DNA of 64,000 nt, from assembly GCA_949358305.1 (NCBI GenBank), contig OX442320.1:6588259-6652258 (forward strand). The letters run 5' to 3'. The notes below the pieces were generated by a model, which made no database searches, was not told the DNA's origin, and saw only the letters and a program-made list of their open reading frames with translations. How positions within the stretch are numbered: the first letter of the stretch is position 1; every line of letters starts with the position of its first letter. The translations under genes and the position numbers were made by a program. This DNA is from Strigamia acuminata (Eukaryota; Arthropoda; Chilopoda; Geophilomorpha; Linotaeniidae). Positions 1-12,512 of the stretch are shown piece after piece.

Positions 1-204
1 GATTCGGCTCACTCGATGACGTTCAAGGATGAGGTAATCACTGAGGACCAATCAGAGCGCGTGTTTGACTTGGATTAGCGCCATCTGTTGATGTTGACTG
101 ACGGTAGAAAATAAAACGTCAAAGGAGTTTTGAATGGAGAAAGAAAACTAGTAGGGCGAAGAAGAGAATATCGTTTTATAGCGTGGAAATATATTTTGAA
201 GAAA

Positions 205-3200
205 ATGAGTAGCACCGGACTTCAAAGACCGTCAGGACTGAAGCAGCCGTCGAAAATAGGGAAGGCAGTCGTGAACACAACGAGTAAGACACCCAGTAAG
301 TGGAGAAATTTTATTTGCCATTAAAAAATAAACATTAAACATTAGAATTAAAATACACTAACTAAACTGCGCCGTGTTTACGACAACTGTATAAATAACA
401 ACTACGCCTAACTATTTCGATTATTCGCCAATTAATGCATTGGAAACGCGAAAGTGAGTGCCAGAATCCAAAAATAGTGATAAACAGCGCCGGGGACGGA
501 AATAAATCGCTGATTAAGTTGATGTTTTTTCAAATTATTGCGTTGATTCATTGCCCTTAATTGCCCAACGAAGAACGTCATCCGTCTCGAGTGGAGGACT
601 CATCATTCCCCGCTTGATATTTGGATGCTGCGTGGGAGAAGCTAAATGCGGCTTGGTTGACGTTTTCTAGTTTACTTGTGAATTGGTCTTTGCGTTTTGA
701 TGACGCAGTGGTGATTCATAAGTGATATGGGATTAGATAAATGGTTGGGAGTGGCAGTTTTTAGGTTTTACATGGTCGAAATTTGATTTGTTACACCTGT
801 TTAGGTGTAATTGGGGTCAGGGTTCGTGTTCATAAACAAATAAAATATATATGGTTTTTATTACTGGCATGACGTGCAATAAAAACCTGTTGTTTTGGTC
901 AATGCAAATCAGTTGACATTTTTGGTAGTTTAAATGGTAGAGAGTAAATAAAAACTGGTTTTTCTTTGGAAAAATAAGTGAGTTGGTGGGAAAGATTCGA
1001 GGAAGTGCACCTGAGTTTATAGGTGTTAATTAACACGTTACGGAGAAATTGAAAAAAATAAATAAGGTTAATACTCGGTTAGTTTAAATGTAAATAACAC
1101 TAATGGATCTTTTTTTTAAAATTCGGAATAATTAACTAATTTATTTCTAAACTAATTTAATTCTGGCACAATTTGCTTGCTGAGCTTTGAATCTTGAAGC
1201 GACAAGTGCATGATGCATGAGTTGTGTTATAATAGATGGATCTGAGAAGAATTTTGGCGATTTTTCACATTCCTATGCTCTGGCCAGCGCCATTTTCACC
1301 GTTGATGATTGGCCTATGAGGAAAAAGATATCAGGTATTCAGCGAATTAAAAATAAATTGAAAAATTAAAAATCAATGACATAAATAAAATAAATAAATA
1401 AATAAATAAATAATAAAAAAAAATTTTTTTAATTAAATTTAAACCATAAAAAATTATTTTAACACAAAAAAATCAATTTAAATCCCAAAAAATCAATTTA
1501 AATCCTAAAAAATCAATTTAAATCTCCAAAAATCAATTTAAATCCCCAAAAATCAATTTAAATCCCCAAAAATCAATTTAAATCTCCAAAAATTCAATTT
1601 AAATCCCAAAAAATCAATTTAAATCCTCAAAAAATCGATTTAAATCCTCAAAAAATCAATTTAAATCTAAAAAAAATTAATTTAAATCTTAAAAAAATCA
1701 ATTCAAACCACGAAAACCAATTTAAACCGGAAAAATAATAATTTTTTGCACAAATACTGATAATTTTCTTGAAATAATTTCAGATGCCAGTCTCGTTTTA
1801 ACGGAAAACACGGATGACTTTATTATTGGGGATCGCGTATGGGTCGGCGGCACCAAGGGCGGATACATCCAGTACATCGGAGAAACTCAATTTGCACCGG
1901 GCGAATGGGCGGGCGTCGTCCTGGACGAAGCTGTGGGCAAAAACGACGGCTCAGTGGCCGGTGTCAGATACTTCATGTGCGAATCCAAACGTGGCGTCTT
2001 CTCCCGTCTCACCAAACTGAGTCGCGAACCCATCCAACATTTGATGGACGAAGAACGCGAAGCAGAAGCCGCCGCCAGAGCGAACGGTTCGTCGTCCGGC
2101 CGCAACTCTCCGCTGCTCCAGCGAGCCTCGTCTCCGGTAGCATCGCTCTCCAACCTCGGCAGGCGTTTCGATTCGACCGCGTCTCCTCGTGGATCCAATT
2201 CCAATTTATCCACGCTCGAAGGACCGCTCAAAGTGGGCGTCCGGGTGCTCGTTCAAAGCGCCAACGGTTCGAAAATGGGAGTTCTTCGATATTTGGGAAC
2301 CACGGACTTCGCGTCGGGCGAGTGGGCCGGCATTGAATTGGATGAAGCTATTGGAAAAAATGATGGTTCGGTTGCCGGACGAAGGTGGAATAGAATTATA
2401 GAATTATATTTAATTTTTTATTGATTTAAATATTTTTTTTTTTTAGGTATTTTACGTGTAAATCGAAGTACGGTTTGTTTGCGCCGACGCATAAGGTGAA
2501 TCGTATTCCTGGTACACCTGTGGCCAAGCGTGTGGGAACCACGACACGTCCAAATCTGGTGTCTGGACTCGCGCGACGTACGGGGAGTCACGAATCTCTG
2601 AATTCGTCGATTAGTTCTGCGTCCAATACCGCTCGAGCAGCGAGGGTAAGACTGGGCGTCACGTCTCTCTCGACCCAGGTATTGAAAGAAGGAGTAAAAG
2701 GGTTATTGGAGATAAGGGATGCTGCCGATTCTGCTCTTCTTTTAGAATATATAGCGTTTTTTCTTCTCTGGGCGCGAGAAACTGATGTTTTCCGTGTTTT
2801 TCTTCCTTTTTTGTTGCTTTTTGTGTAGAAGAATTTTATTTCCCGCATCCATGTCATCCAATCCTGTGTTAAATTTAGATTTTAAGTTGTTTATTTTAAA
2901 AAAATTTATTTATTGAGATTTTATTTAATTTTTTTAATTTTGAACAGAAATCTCCATTGAAAAGCAGTGTCCGTCCGTCGTTGGGAGCGTCTCAAAATCC
3001 AATGCAAGTAAGTTTTCGGCTTTATTTACGTTAGTTTTTAGAATTTTTATTTGGTTTGGCAATTTACTGACATAAAACACGGCTATAAATCTTTTTTTCT
3101 TTTTCTTTTAACCTTTTTCCTCCTTTTTTTTTTAATTTTGGTGGTTGAGATTCTTCTCGTGATTTATTTTCTGCGTAAATTTCGGCAAATTTCTAATTTC

Positions 3201-6200
3201 ACTCGTTGACAGAAGTGCAATTTTTGTGTGTTAATTTTCTTTCGTTTCCATCAGGAGCTGCGTATTTGAGTTGTCACGTGTGGAACACAAAACCGTTCAT
3301 TTTGCCGATGAATCTCCACCATCATGTGTCTAAAAATCCACTTTTCTTTTATAGTTTTTTTTATTTTTATTTTTTATTTTTACTTACATTTTTGCTCGTT
3401 GTTTGTGCAGCTTTTCATTTATTTCGATCATCTCGATGTAATTTGCATGTTTTTATTTTCATTTTTATTTTTTGTTTTTATTTTTTCACTCGCTGTTGTC
3501 TTTGTGGTCATCTTACATGTTCTAAACCCTTTTTTTGGTTTCGAATTCAGTTTGTGTTTGTGGTTGCCTACCCAAATTTAAATTTTAAATTCAATTTAAC
3601 CTCGTAAAAAGAAGATGACCATGAAGTGATAGCTCTTTTAAGTATTGTATTTTATCACCAGATTTCACTAGGTGTTAGCCTAGACGCATGCAATATATTT
3701 TTTTTCTTATATATATATTTATATTGTAAAAAAAAAAATCGTAGATTTATATATTATTACATATATATATTTTTTTTAGAAATTTTTTTTTGCATGAATA
3801 AATAATATTTAACTATTTTAATTATATATTAAAGAATTTGGTGTTTGTAAATGTATATTTTTAGTATAAAAATAAAGATTATTAATATTCTAAACCGTGT
3901 TGATGGTTTTATAATAAAATTGTATTTATTAAATGTTTCTAATTTATTTTTAATTTTTTATCAAAATAGGAAGCTCTGAAGGAGAAAGAACAGCATATAG
4001 AACAACTTCTTAAAGAGAGGGACATGGAGAGAGCCGAAGTGGCCAAAGCAGCTGTTCAAGTCGAAGAAGTGAATAATTTGATGGAAATAAATTGGATTTT
4101 CTTGTCTAATGCTAATATTTAGTGCGAGAGGAAGCTAAATACGATGAAAAATGAACACCAAACGCAAATAGAAGACGCCGAAAAGCGGTTAGGACGGTTT
4201 CGATCAATAGCGGAAAATGTGGAGCAACAACGCAAAGAATTGATATTGCAATTGGAAGAAGAGAAGAGGTCGATTTTTATTAAATTTTCGAGTTTTTAGT
4301 TTGATTTAACTGTTTTTTTACAGGAAGGTCGAAGATTTACAATTCCGAGTTGAAGAGGAGTCGATTTCTAAGGGCGATTTAGAGGTGAAATTAATTTAAA
4401 TTGGTTGGTTTTATAATTTAAAACAAAAATTGTAGTTTTTCTTACAATTTTTCACTCGATTTTGTTGATTAATTGCAGCGAAATGCACACTCGTCACGAG
4501 TGAGTACACGGAGAGTGATCTCTATTGCTTTTTAGCATGAGTTGTATGTTTTATGTGTTGTTGGCAGCATGTGGCCTTGTTTTGCATGGTTGCAACGATT
4601 GTTTTGATTCGTTTTGTTTGTCAACTTATTTATTTTGAATGTTTTCTTGCAGACGGCAACGGCGGCTGATGCTGAGAAGATTAAAACTTTGGAATCATGT
4701 TTGGAGGAGGAAAAGAAACGATTTTTGGTCGCTGAATTAAATTTACGGAAGGTAGATCGGTTTGATGTTGTTTACTGCGCCTGGGAAGTCATGTTTTAAC
4801 GTTTCTACAGACGCAAGCAATTACTAATAAGTTAAAAGGTCATGCTTTAATGTTTATACAGACGCAGGATGTGATTAATAAGTTAAAGGATCAGATGGAG
4901 CAGATGAAGGTTCAGTTGAGATCATCGGAGAATAATCTTAGACAGTTGCAGTCGTCGAAAGTACGGAAATTGTCGTTTTTTCGTTGGATTTTTAATGTGA
5001 GTTTTTGTTTAGGAAGAGGTTGGTGAGCGGGCTTCACACACGGCTGTCGAACTGAGCAGAAAAGAGAGGAAAGTTTTAGATCTTGAAGAAAATTTGGAAA
5101 AGCGGAATAATGAAATCAATGAATTGAAAGCGGAGATTAAAAAATTGGTATTTTATTTTTAAAAGGTCAATTTTTGGTGTTGAAAAATTGTTATATTGTT
5201 TTTTTTTAGGATGAATCATTGAGAGATAAAATTAGAAATAGCGAAAATATGCAACTACTCGTAGATAGTGAGTTATATGGTATATTTTAGGATGAAATGT
5301 TGATTTTATGTTTGATTTTTTTTAGATTTACACGGCAGATGCGATACAAATGATGCGGAAAATAAACGTTTTCAGCAGGAACTGAAAACATTGCAGCTGA
5401 ATCACTCGGACGTTGAGCGCAAACTCGAGGCTTCCGAACAGAGGCTCGAGCAAGCTAATAAACAAAAAGGAAAATTGGTATTTTTAAAAAAAAAATTTAT
5501 TTTATTTGTTTTCTTATGTATTGATGTGTTTTTGAATTGAATAGGAACAAGATATAGCCGATTTAATGCAAAATAAAGGCAGCAATTCGGAGCAATTGAG
5601 TAAAATGAACGATGAACTTCGATTACGAGAAAGGTTTAATAATAATAATAATAATAAAAACATTTAAATGTTGGAATTTAATTAAATTTTATATTTTTTT
5701 TAGTTGTATGGAGGATTTCCAATCGAAGTTACAGCATTCTAGTCAACAGGTCGCTAAATTACAGGACACTTTGGAACACGTGAAGCAGCAAGCGAAGCTG
5801 GAAAGCGAACAGGAAAACAGCAGGCATAAGGATCTCGCAGACGTTCTCAATTCCCAAATTAAATCTTTAGTAATATTTGTATTTAACGAGTGTTTTTAAT
5901 GGCTGGGGAATTAATTGTAAGTTGTTTTTGGTTTTAGACGTCCGAATTGAATCGTGCTCAATCGAAACTGCAGCAAAAGTTGGCGTTACACGACACGGAA
6001 TTGGAGCAATACAGTCAGAAGAAGAATTCCGAGGTTAAAGAATTAAAAAGCGAAATTGAGAGTCGCGATTCACAAATTGGAATGCTGACGCATCAACTCG
6101 CGGACGTCAGAAGGCACGTTCAGGATTTAGCGCAGCGCAATATACAAGAAACGCAAACGTTAGAGGAAACATTAGCGACAATTCGAAAGGAAAACGATGT

Positions 6201-8703
6201 TCTGCAAAGAGAGAAAGATATGGTGCGGAAAAGAGTTTATTATAAATATTTGTCGAGAAATCGTGAAGGAAATATGTTGTTTTGCAGTTGCATATCTCCG
6301 TGGAGCAACTGGAGAGTAAAATACAGCAGTTAGAAGCTGAGAATCAGAAATTGCGCACTCAGTACAATCAGAATGAAAGCGCCGTGAGGGAGAGAGATGC
6401 GAAGCTCATCGAACTGACGGCTGAGACGGAAAGGCTACGGTTGGAATTCGGCAGTCATCGACTAGAGTTGAAAAAGAAACTTGCAGAGAATCAACTCGAA
6501 GAACAAGCCATGCACGATATGAGGCAACAAATGTGTGTATAGCAATTTGCGGTGCTGTAGCCAGCTCAGTTTTCCCCGTTTCTGCTTTTTTTCACAATTT
6601 TTGATTAATTTTTCACACAAAAAATGCAGTTTTTCATTCATTTTTCACATAAAAATGCATTTTTCCATTTATTTTTTACATACAAATGCATTTTTCCATT
6701 TATTTTTCACATAAAAATGCATTTTTCCATTTATTTTTCACATGAAAATGCATTTTTCCATTCATTTTTTACATAAAAATGCAGTTTTCCATTTATTTTT
6801 CACATAAAAATGCATTTTTCCATTCTTTTATAACATAAAAATGCATTTTTCCATTCATTTTTCACATAAAAATGCATTTTTCCAGTCATTTTTCACACAT
6901 TTTTCACATGAAAATGCATTTTTCCATTCATTTTTCACACATTTTCACATAAAAATGCATTTTTCCATTCATTTTTTACATATTTTCACATAAAAATGCA
7001 TTTTTCCATTTATTTTTCACATAAAATTGCATTTTTTGATTTATTTTTCATCTAAAAATGCGTTTTAAATCCCTTTTTGCATCTTAAGTATTTTATTTTG
7101 TGGTCGTTAAGTAGTCACGTCACTGCCAACCTGTAGCTGAAGTATTAATTTGTTTTTTGATTTAGTGAAATGCAATGTAAAGTGATCGACAAGCTCCAAA
7201 ATTCTTTATTACAAATGGAAAAAGAAAAAGACGAATTGGAAGAAACATTAAAAAAATACGACTCACTTCAAACTCAAAATACTCTGGTAATTAAAAAGAA
7301 CGAAATTTGAACTAAATTGTCCATTACATATTATTAATTTTGCAGTTGGAATCGACATCGAGTGGACTCAAGCTCCAAATCCGCGAAATGAAACACAAGT
7401 GAGTGTGAACTAGCGTGAGTGTTGTGTTTGGTTGAGTTCATCACGCACGCAACGCACCCGTTCGTTTTCTACTTATTCGTATCTCCTTCAACTTCAACCT
7501 GAAATCTTCACCAAATCTTTTCTTCTTTTTTTTTTCTTTGTGCCGCGATCTCTTAAGTAGGACGTCCAATGCCAAGCCCGCCAAACTCATCCGTCCAGTT
7601 CATTTGGGTTCTTTCTGAAATTCATTCCTTATTTTATAAAATAAATATTTTTGATTCCTTTTACTCGCAGCTAAATTGTGTAAATAAAGAAATTGATGGA
7701 CTCAGCTGAACATGTCGACGTTTTTAGTGTTATTATTTTTATTGGAACAAAAAAGCAAAATGTTTTCAGGCTCAACGAGGTTGAAAGTGAACGGGCGTTG
7801 CTGCAGAAGAAATTATCGATTCACGAAACAAGATCGAAGCAAAAGGACGAAGAACATAAGAAACAGGTAAGTAAAATGGTTGAATAAGTTAGGATTTTAT
7901 TTAATTTGGTTGTTTTTTAGCTGTCCAAGGTGTCCGTGGATCAAAAGAATGAGAAAATTCAGGTTTTGGAACAGGAGAAACTTCAATTGAATAACAAGAT
8001 TGTGGAGTTGCAAGTTGCGCTCGAAAGGACCAAGGAAGATGCTTCGACGACGGATTCAGTGGTCGATGTGTACAAGGAAGAGAAATTAGCGGTCGAAGGA
8101 CAGGTTTGAGTTTGATTTTGGTTTGATTACGTCGAGTTTATTTTATTTTATTATTTTATTTTGTAGGTTGAGTTTCTGAATTCGGTTATTGTTGATATGC
8201 AAAAGAAAAACGATCTACTTCAAGCGCGGATTCAGGCTTTAGAGTCGCCGTCGACGGGTGATGAAATCAATTTGTAAGGAAATTTATGAAATTTACGTTT
8301 TTGTATTGTAATTAACGGATTTCTGTATTTTTGTATTGTAATTAATGAATTTTTTGTATTTTTATGTTGTAATCAATTGAATTTTTTGTATTTTTGTATT
8401 GTAATTAATTGTAATTTGTTTTAGGAATGGGATTCCAATACCTGTCGTTTTACCGCGTTTGTTTTGTGATATTTGCGACGTGTTCGATTTACACGACACC
8501 GAAGACTGTCCACGGCAAGCGTCAGATTCTCCGCCTTCGTCCCAGAATCACGGCAACAGGAATCAAGTGCGGCCTTATTGCGATATATGCGAAGGTGATA
8601 TCAATTCAAATTTTATTTATTTATTCATTTTAATTTATTTGTGGTTTATTTTTCAGTGTTTGGTCATTGGACTAACCAGTGCAAAGATGATGAAATGTTT
8701 TGA
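205..8703 (+). CDS. CLIP1: CLIP-170/CLIP-190 microtubule plus-end tracking protein, multi-exon
   Basis: This gene encodes a cytoplasmic linker that binds growing microtubule plus ends and EB1/dynactin partners. Coding begins at ATG 205; exons read clearly at 205-295, 1784-2384, 2447-2645 and 2948-3007, then many short exons from about 3969 to 8703. The long exon 2 carries the first CAP-Gly domain and a Ser-rich linker. The second CAP-Gly spans exons 2-3; both hold the GEWAG and GKNDGSVAG motifs. Exons from 3969 to about 8275 encode an almost unbroken coiled coil. The last two exons encode two zinc knuckles ([15 protein letters not shown], then [14 protein letters not shown]) and end in DDEMF, very close to the vertebrate CLIP1 tail. 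Domain order and full-length architecture make the family call firm. Assignment to CLIP1 rather than CLIP2 is uncertain, because invertebrates usually have a single gene. Small exon borders inside the coiled coil are approximate. Confidence 0.93.
1467..1735 (+). repeat. 20-21 bp AT-rich tandem repeat in CLIP intron 1
   Basis: About eleven imperfect copies of a unit containing AATCAATTTAAATCC, separated by short A-runs. It lies between coding exons 1 and 2, just before the acceptor at 1784. No coding potential is seen. The rest of intron 1 (296-1783) shows only AT-rich sequence and a TAAATAAA simple repeat near 1385-1415. Confidence 0.85.
4479..4499 (+). other. 21-nt in-frame microexon of CLIP (RNAHSSR)
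   Basis: The acceptor AATTGCAG precedes 4479 and a strong donor GTGAGT follows 4499. The 21 nt encode seven residues in phase 0. The upstream coding exon ends with codons for KGDLE (donor near 4386) and the next exon begins with ACGGCA near 4653, also phase 0, so the exon can be skipped without a frame change. It is probably an alternatively used microexon. Use was not tested. Confidence 0.6.
4788..4886 (+). repeat. Duplicated 3' splice site and exon start in CLIP
   Basis: Two near-identical segments of about 50 bp each contain a CATG..TTTAA..GTTT pyrimidine stretch, an ACAG acceptor, ACGCA, then ATTAATAAGTTAAA or a close variant. Their acceptors precede 4811 and 4862, 51 nt apart. The 51 nt between them is open in frame, so use of the upstream site would add 17 residues to the coiled coil. 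Confidence 0.7.
6605..7060 (+). repeat. 31-bp minisatellite in CLIP intron
   Basis: About thirteen to fourteen imperfect copies of a unit built from TGCATTTTTCCATT, TATTTTTCACATAAAAA and variants. It lies in the intron after the exon ending near 6536 and before the exon starting near 7166. It is not coding. A similar 31-bp period recurs in the ERK intron at 52 kb with unrelated sequence. Confidence 0.88.
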
Positions 8704-8948
8704 AATCATTCCAGCTTTATTCTAGATGAAAAAAAAAATCGCCTTTTATTGAGCAATAAACTAATGACGTGATTGGCGCACTATATTAATACGAATACAT
8801 AGAGATTTATTTAAGCACGCTTACATTTTTGTTAAACAGTAAATGAGGATAAAATGGAGTCGTATCATTCTTGATATTCGTGTGTACAGGTAAATAACAA
8901 AATACAGATTTATTTTTCTTCCATTAAAATAAATCCCAGTTGTTGTGT

Positions 8949-9475
<527 letters not shown>

Positions 9476-9819
9476 TGTTGATTTGTGATGGGTTTAGTTC
9501 AAAATCGGTCGTCCAGATATAAACACTAGTGTCTACAGTAGTGTGCTCGCTACGACGTTTGCGGGATACAAAACCGGTCTGCCATCTATTGGATTTTATC
9601 AGAACTTTCAAAGTTCGGAGGATTACCGAGATTGCGCCTGCGCATTCGGCGATGTAGTCAGAGCGATAAAAAATGAATTTATTTCTCGGTTTTTGATAAG
9701 TATTTATATTAGCGCATTGAAAATAAATGGAACAATGGTAACAAATCTAATTTTTAAACGAGTTACAGCAAAATTACGTAATTTTTTTTGTTAGTTTCGT
9801 ATTATTGGCGGTAGGTGGC

Positions 9820-9850
9820 AATGACACCATTTTCCGGAAGTGACACTCGA
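9820..9850 (+). promoter_or_regulatory. ETS-like site between RPB11 and the 9.8-12.8 kb locus
   Basis: CCGGAAGTG at about 9834 matches the ETS/GABP consensus typical of bidirectional promoters. It lies roughly 350 bp upstream of the RPB11 ATG on the opposite strand and just before an AAAATGGC motif at the apparent 5' end of a plus-strand transcript. No TATA box is obvious. Confidence 0.35.
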
Positions 9851-10083
9851 AAAATGGCAGGTGATTAGAAAATCACCTAAATTTACTCATTATGTATTCA
9901 TCGATATTTTACTGGTTTTAGCGAGAGAGCGGAAAATATTGACTGTTTTATTTTTACGAAGTCTTCTGCTAACCCTTATTGAAGATGCATGAATTTCTAA
10001 TGAGGTATTCAACCGGATGGGAGCGGATTACGAGTCGTAGGTAAGTGACATTTTCTTTTATCTTGCGCTTGAATTATTTATTT

Positions 10084-10245
10084 AGGCCTACATATTTTTT
10101 CATTTTAAGCCTACATATTTTTTCATTTTAAGCCGACGTATTTGTTCATTTTAAGCCGACGTATTTGTTCATTTTAAGCCTACATATTTTTTTATTTTAA
10201 ACCTACATATTTTTTCATTTTAAGCCGACATATTTTTTCATTGTT
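10084..10245 (+). repeat. 23-bp tandem repeat, about seven copies
   Basis: Units of the form CCTACATATTTTTTCATTTTAAG or GCCGACGTATTTGTTCATTTTAAG in shorthand: a shared TTCATTTTAAG half plus an alternating CTACATATTTTT or CGACGTATTTG half. It lies in a presumed intron of the plus-strand locus. Confidence 0.8.
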
Positions 10246-10675
10246 TCTAAGTTTTGCTGCCGGTAATATTGAACCTTAAACGTGAAAGCTGCTCGCGTAC
10301 TACGTACGGTAAGTTAAATTTTTATTAGTTGTTGGATTATATTATAGTTGATTCTTTGTTCATGGCGTTGATTTTTCTTATTTTTGTTAGATTGCCTATG
10401 CTTTTCGCCGCTTTATGTGCCTGGGTTTAAATTAAACGATTCCGGACTACATTTGGAAGTTTTCTACGTGCCACTACCACGTCTTCAATTTACAATTATT
10501 TTTGTAATTATTTTTGTATAGTTAGTTTTGTAATTTTTTTCAATTATTGCATTGTATATTCTGTATTGGAGGAAGGGTTTAAAAAATTTTAATTTTAATT
10601 TCAGATATAACAGACGGTACAGGACACCAAGGAAATCAATGGAAGACATCAAGAAGACTAAGATAATATTATTTT

Positions 10676-10707
10676 CCAGGGCCTAGGATTGGGCCCCTAG
10701 GTCCTGG
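10676..10707 (+). other. GC-rich inverted repeat (12-bp stem)
   Basis: CCAGG-G-CCTAGG pairs with CCTAGG-T-CCTGG around an 8-nt loop, the single G/T position being a wobble pair in RNA. It stands out against AT-rich flanks. A second small stem (AGCTG...CAGCT) lies at about 10760-10777. This may be a structured RNA element or a foldback terminus; no known family was recognised. Confidence 0.5.
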
Positions 10708-11717
10708 CCCTTCAAATATTAAGGCACTGTGGCTTAACTGGGTTTTCCGGGTCATGAGTGGTAGCTGTCCTTTTTCAGCTTAAACCTGGGGAAAAGCTTT
10801 TTTGGGTGTCTTTTTTTGTTTTGTTTTTTGATGAAAATATTTGCGGCGCATTTTACTTTATGTAAAAAAATATTTCGTAAGTTTGTGTTTAGTGTTTCAA
10901 ATTTTTAATTTTATTTCCGACTTTTGAGTTACATATTTTAATTTTAATTTTTAAAGTGCAATATTACTTGTCTCGTGGTTTTATTCGCTTCTTTACGTCG
11001 CTATTCGTCCGCGTATTCTAAAGAGAAAAAAATTTGTTTTAATATAAAGTAGAACCTGCATAAAAAATTAAATATACTTACCTTAGCTAGTTTTTGTCCT
11101 GGCCAGTTGTGTTGAAGCGCGTGCCTAAAGATAATTAAAATAAAATAAAATGTGCCTGCGTTGTTATAATTTTTAGTAGTCTGCATTGAAAATAATTTAC
11201 TTACCTTTAAGTGGCTTTTCTTACGGCCGTTTATCCATGGTGCTCTTGTAAAAGAAATTAAATTTTTAAGTGGTCTGCATATTGAAAAGTTATCTTTAAA
11301 CATTTACCTTTAGAAGTTAAATTTTTTTTCCAGATGTTGCTGGCGAGCCGCCGAGCCGAGCTGACCACTGGCTTCCGTTTCCTGCTTGTGAAGAATATCG
11401 ATGTAATTGGATAAGTGGCGCCACCGCCTAAGTATGCAAATTAGGACGCCTTGGTTTCAGAAGGTGAACGTTTCACTCGTCATTCGACCACGGAAGCCGT
11501 CGCATCTCAGTAAGTTCTTTTGGAAATTTATTTTCTTTAATTTTTTCAAGTGAGTTTTATTTAGTGAATTTTTTTTTATTTTTGTTGTTAATCTAAGTTT
11601 ATTTAGTCTTTTATTAGGAAGTTTTATTTCGTTTATTTGAATGAATTTAACATTTAGGTTTAGGATTGGGTTGATAACATAAAATTATAGTTAGAGCATG
11701 GACGAATATTGGTTCAA

Positions 11718-11890
11718 GGAGTCCGCCATTATTCATGCTTTTCTTTATCGAGTCCGCCATTATTCATGCTTTTCTTTATCGAGTCCGCCATTATTCATGC
11801 TTTTCTTTATCGAGTCCGCCATTATTCATGCTTCTCTTTGTCGAGTCCGCCCGCCATTAATGCTTCTTTGTCGAGTCCGCCATTATTCCT
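11718..11890 (+). repeat. 31-bp minisatellite, about five copies
   Basis: The unit begins GAGTCCGCCATTATTCATGC and ends with a TTTTCTTTATC tail. The copies are nearly identical; the penultimate copy is altered (CCGCCCGCCATTAATGC). It lies in copy 1 of the duplicated module. Confidence 0.88.
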
Positions 11891-12039
11891 TTTTCACTTT
11901 CGGAATACGAAGACCGAAAATTGAAACGGACAACGACTTCACGAGTAAGTGGTTTCTCAAATTTTTTATTTCTTTTTAGTTAATTGTAGGTATGCTTTTG
12001 TTGTTTACTGCATTTATTTTATTTATTGTGTTTCTTTCG

Positions 12040-12078
12040 CCTTGGTAGCCTTGGTAGCCTTGGTAGCTTTGGTAGTTA
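12040..12078 (+). repeat. 9-bp repeat (CCTTGGTAG)n
   Basis: Three CCTTGGTAG-type units followed by CTTTGGTAG, a short simple repeat between the two modules. Confidence 0.8.
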
Positions 12079-12354
12079 AGTGTCATTTTTGCATTATGTA
12101 AATGTATTTTAAGTGGCGCCACCGTTTAAGTATGCAAATTAGGACAGCTTGGCTTCATGCGGTGAATGTTTCATTCGTCATTCGACCACGGAGACAACCG
12201 CGTCACAGTAAGTTCTTTTGAAAGTTTTCTTAATTTTTCTTGTTAATTCTAGTTAGTTTCTAGTCGGTCTTTTATTAGGAAGTTTTATTTCGTTGATTTA
12301 GGCTTATGCATGAAATGTTAGTTAGAACTTTGCGAATATTGCCTTTCTTTATCG

Positions 12355-12512
12355 AGCCCTCCATTAATAATGCTGTGTTCTTTCGCGACTCCGCCATTAT
12401 TAATGCGGTGTTCTTTCGCGACTCCGCCATTATTAATGCGGTGTTCTTTCGCGACTCCGCCATTATTAATGCTGTGTTCTTTCGCGACTCCGCCATTATT
12501 AACGTTTTTTTA
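12355..12512 (+). repeat. 33-bp minisatellite, about five copies
   Basis: The unit has the core GACTCCGCCATTATTAATGC followed by GGTGTTCTTTCGC. Because 33 is a multiple of three it produces an 11-residue repeat (AIINAVFFRDS) in one frame, but that frame has no credible gene context. It is homologous to the 31-bp repeat in the first module. Confidence 0.88.

Noticed and set aside
1839-2336. Overlapping ORFs in other frames of the CLIP CAP-Gly exon
   Set aside because: The true frame gives two CAP-Gly domains; the others are low-complexity Arg/Ser shadows.
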